From NCBI RefSeq assembly GCF_016583765.1, contig NZ_NRRR01000003.1, positions 124,001-188,000 of the forward strand: a DNA stretch of 64,000 bases. The letters run 5' to 3'. Positions within the stretch are counted from its first letter, which is position 1, and each line of letters opens with the position of its first letter. The notes under the pieces are model-generated. The model ran no database searches. It was not told the DNA's origin and saw nothing but the letters and a program-made list of their open reading frames with translations. This DNA comes from Chromatium weissei. GTDB taxonomy: Bacteria > Pseudomonadota > Gammaproteobacteria > Chromatiales > Chromatiaceae. Positions 61,539 to 64,000 of the stretch are shown piece after piece. A program made the translations under genes and the position numbers.

Positions 61539-61775
61539 ATGAGCAGCGTTGAAGATAGAGTTCGCAAAATCGTGATTGAACAACTGAGCGTCAAAGAAGA
61601 AGAAGTCACCCCAGAAGCGTCCTTTGTGGATGATCTCGGTGCTGATTCTCTTGATACTGTCGAATTGGTGATGGCGCTTGAAGAAGAGTTTGAAACCGAA
61701 ATTCCAGACGAAGATGCGGAAAAAATCACGACGGTTCAACAGGCTATCAATTACATCAACGCGCACAAGGCATAA
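61539..61775 (+). CDS. acpP: Acyl carrier protein
   Basis: A 78-residue acidic protein with the phosphopantetheine serine in '[20 protein letters not shown]'. The N-terminus '[20 protein letters not shown]' and C-terminus '[15 protein letters not shown]' are standard. It carries acyl chains for fatty acid, lipid A and lipoyl synthesis. TCTGGAGA lies before the start. An inverted repeat (AAACTGCGC at 61788, GCGCAGTTT at 61820) lies between it and fabF. Confidence 0.98.
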   Translation: MSSVEDRVRKIVIEQLSVKEEEVTPEASFVDDLGADSLDTVELVMALEEEFETEIPDEDAEKITTVQQAINYINAHKA

Positions 61776-61787
61776 TTTTACTATGTC

Positions 61788-61828
61788 AAACTGCGCGGTG
61801 TTCTTCATGGTCAATCACTGCGCAGTTT
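61788..61828 (+). repeat. Inverted repeat between acpP and fabF
   Basis: AAACTGCGC and GCGCAGTTT form a perfect 9-bp stem with a 23-nt loop. There is no T-run after it, so it is more likely an mRNA-stabilising or processing hairpin than a terminator. Confidence 0.5.
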
Positions 61829-61869
61829 AGGCGCGTCGATGGTGGCGTTCTGAACGATAGAGGTACGTA

Positions 61870-63108
61870 ATGGCAGGTAGAAGGGTAGTTGTCACTGGGT
61901 TGGGCCTCGTGGCTCCGGTTGGTCTGGACATCAAGTCTGCATGGGACAGCATTCTGGCCGGCAGGAGTGGGATTAAACCGATTACTCACTTCGATATTGC
62001 ACCGTTCAGTACCCGCTTCGGCGGGCCGATTTATGGCTTTGATCCGGGTGAATACATCTCGGAAAAAGAAGCCAAAAAAATGGATAAATTTATTCATTAC
62101 GGCATGGTTGCCGGTTGTCAGGCGATTGCCGATTCTGGGCTGGTGATTGACGATTCGAATCGGCGTCGCATCGGCGTTGCTGTTGGATCGGGTATCGGCG
62201 GCATCACGGGTATTGAAAACAATTATCAGGCGTATTTAGACAAGGGCCCGCGTCGCATTTCGCCTTTTTTTGTTCCGGCGAATATCGTCAACATGGTCGC
62301 GGGCAATCTATCGATTAAGTTTGGTTTGAAAGGTCCGAATTATTCCATCGTTTCCGCGTGTAGCACCGGCTCTCACAATATCGGTGAAGCGGCCATCATG
62401 ATTCGACACGGTTATGTCGATGTCATGGTTGCTGGCGGTGCAGAAATGGCGACTTCACCCGTTGGACTCGGTGGATTTGCCGCCGCCCGAGCGTTGTCCA
62501 GTCGCAACGATGATCCCGAAGGTGCGAGCCGTCCGTTTGATAAAGACCGCGATGGTTTCGTATTGAGTGACGGCGCGGGTGTGATGGTGTTGGAAGAATA
62601 CGAACATGCCAAAGCGCGGGGCGCGACCATTTACGCCGAGCTGGCTGGCGTGGGCATGAATTCCGACGCGTATCACATGACCGCACCTTCTGAAGATGGC
62701 GAAGGTGCTTGCGACTGCATGTTGCTGGCGCTGAATGATGCTGGTTTGAATACCGCGCAAGTCGATTACATCAACGCGCACGGCACCTCGACTCTTGCCG
62801 GTGACATCGCCGAAACGATGGCGATCAAACGCGCTTTTGGTGATCACGCGTACAAGTTGGCAGTCAGTTCCACCAAATCGATGACCGGACACATGCTCGG
62901 CGCGGCTGGTGGTGCGGAGGCGATTTTCACCGTGTTGGCAATTCGTGATCAAACTGCGCCGCCAACGATTAACTATCACACGCCCGATCCCGCTTGTGAT
63001 CTCGATTGCGTACCGAATACAGCGCGGGAAATGCCGATTACTGTAGCAATCTCAAACTCGTTTGGCTTCGGTGGAACAAACGGAACGCTCGTGTTTCGAC
63101 GGCTTTGA
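61870..63108 (+). CDS. fabF: 3-oxoacyl-ACP synthase II (FabF)
   Basis: FabF elongates acyl-ACP. The 412-residue protein has the catalytic Cys in '[16 protein letters not shown]', His in '[12 protein letters not shown]' and '[15 protein letters not shown]', and the terminal '[18 protein letters not shown]'. The N-terminus '[17 protein letters not shown]' is normal. A strong terminator begins 58 bp after the stop. Confidence 0.97.
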   Translation: MAGRRVVVTGLGLVAPVGLDIKSAWDSILAGRSGIKPITHFDIAPFSTRFGGPIYGFDPGEYISEKEAKKMDKFIHYGMVAGCQAIADSGLVIDDSNRRRIGVAVGSGIGGITGIENNYQAYLDKGPRRISPFFVPANIVNMVAGNLSIKFGLKGPNYSIVSACSTGSHNIGEAAIMIRHGYVDVMVAGGAEMATSPVGLGGFAAARALSSRNDDPEGASRPFDKDRDGFVLSDGAGVMVLEEYEHAKARGATIYAELAGVGMNSDAYHMTAPSEDGEGACDCMLLALNDAGLNTAQVDYINAHGTSTLAGDIAETMAIKRAFGDHAYKLAVSSTKSMTGHMLGAAGGAEAIFTVLAIRDQTAPPTINYHTPDPACDLDCVPNTAREMPITVAISNSFGFGGTNGTLVFRRL

Positions 63109-63144
63109 GCGCCAGCATCTTCGAACTGCTTGAAACCTAACACA

Positions 63145-64000
63145 ATGGTTTCAAAACAAAATACACCCGCAACAGGCTCAGAGCCGTTGCGGGTTTTTAT
63201 TGACGGCGAGAAAAACCACTGCATCGCCGTCACCGAGCGCGGGCTGCATTATGGCGACGGTTTATTTGAAACCATTTTGCTGCACAACGGTCACCTCTGT
63301 CAGTGGCAACGTCACTGCAACCGCTTGATCGACGGTGCAAAACGGCTGGAAATTCCCATGCCGAACCTCGCGCAACTCGTCGCGGAAATCACTGCCATCA
63401 CGAACGGCATTGAAAACGGCGTACTCAAACTGCTGCTGATTCGTGGCAGCGGCGGGCGCGGTTATCGTCCACCGTCCGCGCCAGCGCCGCACCGTTTGCT
63501 GCTGCTGTATCCGTTACCGCCAGCGCCAGCGTGGCAACTCGGCGTTCGCGTGCGTTATTGCCACACGCCCGCCTCCATCAATTCCGCGCTCGCTGGTATC
63601 AAGCATCTCAATCGGTTAGATGCGGTGCTGGCACGAAGCGAATGGCACGACCCAGCGATCAGCGAAGGTCTGATGTGCGATGCGTTTGGCAACCTGGTCG
63701 GCGGAACCATGACCAACCTGTTTGTGTGGAATCAGGAACAGTTGCGCACACCGCCGGTGAATCGCAGCGGCATTGCCGGAACGCGCCGCGCTTTAACCTT
63801 TGAATTAGCGGCGGAATTCGGCATTGACTGCACAGAATTTCCACTCACACCGAGCGATCTTGATCAGGCTGCTGGACTATTTTTAACCAACGCAATCAAC
63901 GGACTATGGCCGGTGCGCGAACTGGCTGGGCGACATTACGCGCTGAATGCGCTGCCGTGGGCGCTGCTCAACGCCATCGTTCGAGCATCACACGCACCGG
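63145..64000 (+). CDS. pabC: Aminodeoxychorismate lyase PabC (3' truncated by window)
   Basis: PabC releases p-aminobenzoate from aminodeoxychorismate for folate synthesis. The sequence has 'VTERGLHYGDGLFETILLHN', 'LLIRGSGGRGYRP', the PLP lysine in 'SALAGIKHLNRLDAVLARSE' and 'LMCDAFGNLVGGTMTNLFVW', all typical of the branched-chain-aminotransferase-like PabC family. The reading frame is open to the window end. The first ATG (63145) adds about 14 residues that family members lack and that cover a terminator hairpin. A TTG at 63187 would give the usual N-terminus, so the start is uncertain. Its place after fabF is standard. Confidence 0.92.
   Translation, partial: MVSKQNTPATGSEPLRVFIDGEKNHCIAVTERGLHYGDGLFETILLHNGHLCQWQRHCNRLIDGAKRLEIPMPNLAQLVAEITAITNGIENGVLKLLLIRGSGGRGYRPPSAPAPHRLLLLYPLPPAPAWQLGVRVRYCHTPASINSALAGIKHLNRLDAVLARSEWHDPAISEGLMCDAFGNLVGGTMTNLFVWNQEQLRTPPVNRSGIAGTRRALTFELAAEFGIDCTEFPLTPSDLDQAAGLFLTNAINGLWPVRELAGRHYALNALPWALLNAIVRASHAP
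63166..63198 (+). terminator. Intrinsic terminator after fabF, overlapping the 5' end of pabC
   Basis: CCCGCAAC pairs with GTTGCGGG, with an inner GGCTC/GAGCC helix, followed by TTTTT (63194-63198). It lies 58 bp after the fabF stop and inside the longest pabC frame. Confidence 0.85.

Overview
The window is chromosomal DNA of a gammaproteobacterium. The evidence is gene order and content: rpmF-plsX-fabH-fabD-fabG-acpP-fabF-pabC, ribB-ribH-nusB-thiL, a System I cytochrome c maturation cluster (ccmCDEFGHI), a three-component-type pyruvate dehydrogenase (aceE, aceF), lpxH (an outer membrane with lipid A), ArgA of the kinase-GNAT type and engB. A tusA-dsrE2 pair, a cytochrome c'-like protein next to a cytochrome b561, and glgC suggest a respiring organism with sulfur trafficking and glycogen storage. 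I cannot name a genus from sequence alone. No phage, integrase, transposase, rRNA or CRISPR array is visible.

Layout. 1-4413 (+): end of a TPR/response-regulator-like gene, a small histidine-kinase-type ATPase, a membrane-anchored VWA protein, a membrane coiled-coil protein and lpxH. 4418-6085 (-): ruvB and a coiled-coil lipoprotein. 6121-7404 (+): a beta-barrel-like exported protein. 7409-20759 (-): the main accessory region. A tightly overlapping set encodes a Ser/Thr kinase, a periplasmic VWA protein, an ABC ATPase, an FtsX-type permease, a non-catalytic formylglycine-enzyme-like protein and a glycine-zipper lipoprotein. A 1764-residue two-partner-secretion exoprotein with YDG repeats follows. 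20857-23980 (-): thiL, nusB, ribH, ribB. 24166: tRNA-Leu. 24647-30394 (+): ccmCDEFGHI. 30494-33815 (+): EF-G-like GTPase, tusA, dsrE2, a small acidic protein. 33817-41006 (-): a large MscS-type channel, a repeat protein, argA, a sigma-54 response regulator carrying a MITE-like insertion. 41169-45559: cytochrome c', b561, queC, a triple QueD-domain fusion, bioA. 45759-54778: aceE, a glycosyltransferase, a small methyltransferase, engB, moaC, ppa, aceF, a SAM methyltransferase. 54891-55095 (-): tRNA-Glu and tRNA-Ala. 55259-56521 (-): glgC. 56831-64000 (+): yceD, rpmF and the fatty acid synthesis cluster, running into pabC at the window edge.

The most interesting system is 7409-20759. Its kinase / VWA / ABC / permease / FGE-like / lipoprotein order is that of the PpkA-TagT-TagS-TagR-TagQ threonine phosphorylation pathway, which controls type VI secretion in Pseudomonas. 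Here PpkA appears split into a kinase and a separate VWA protein. No type VI structural gene, PppA phosphatase or Fha scaffold is present, and the operon continues into a TpsA-type adhesin gene. An envelope-sensing phosphorelay linked to an exoprotein is a reasonable hypothesis but is not proved by the sequence.

Other points worth checking are the triple QueD fusion with complementary loss of active-site residues, the MITE-like element translated inside an NtrC-family regulator, an intrinsic terminator embedded in the 5' end of pabC, and a motif shared upstream of the two separated pyruvate dehydrogenase genes.
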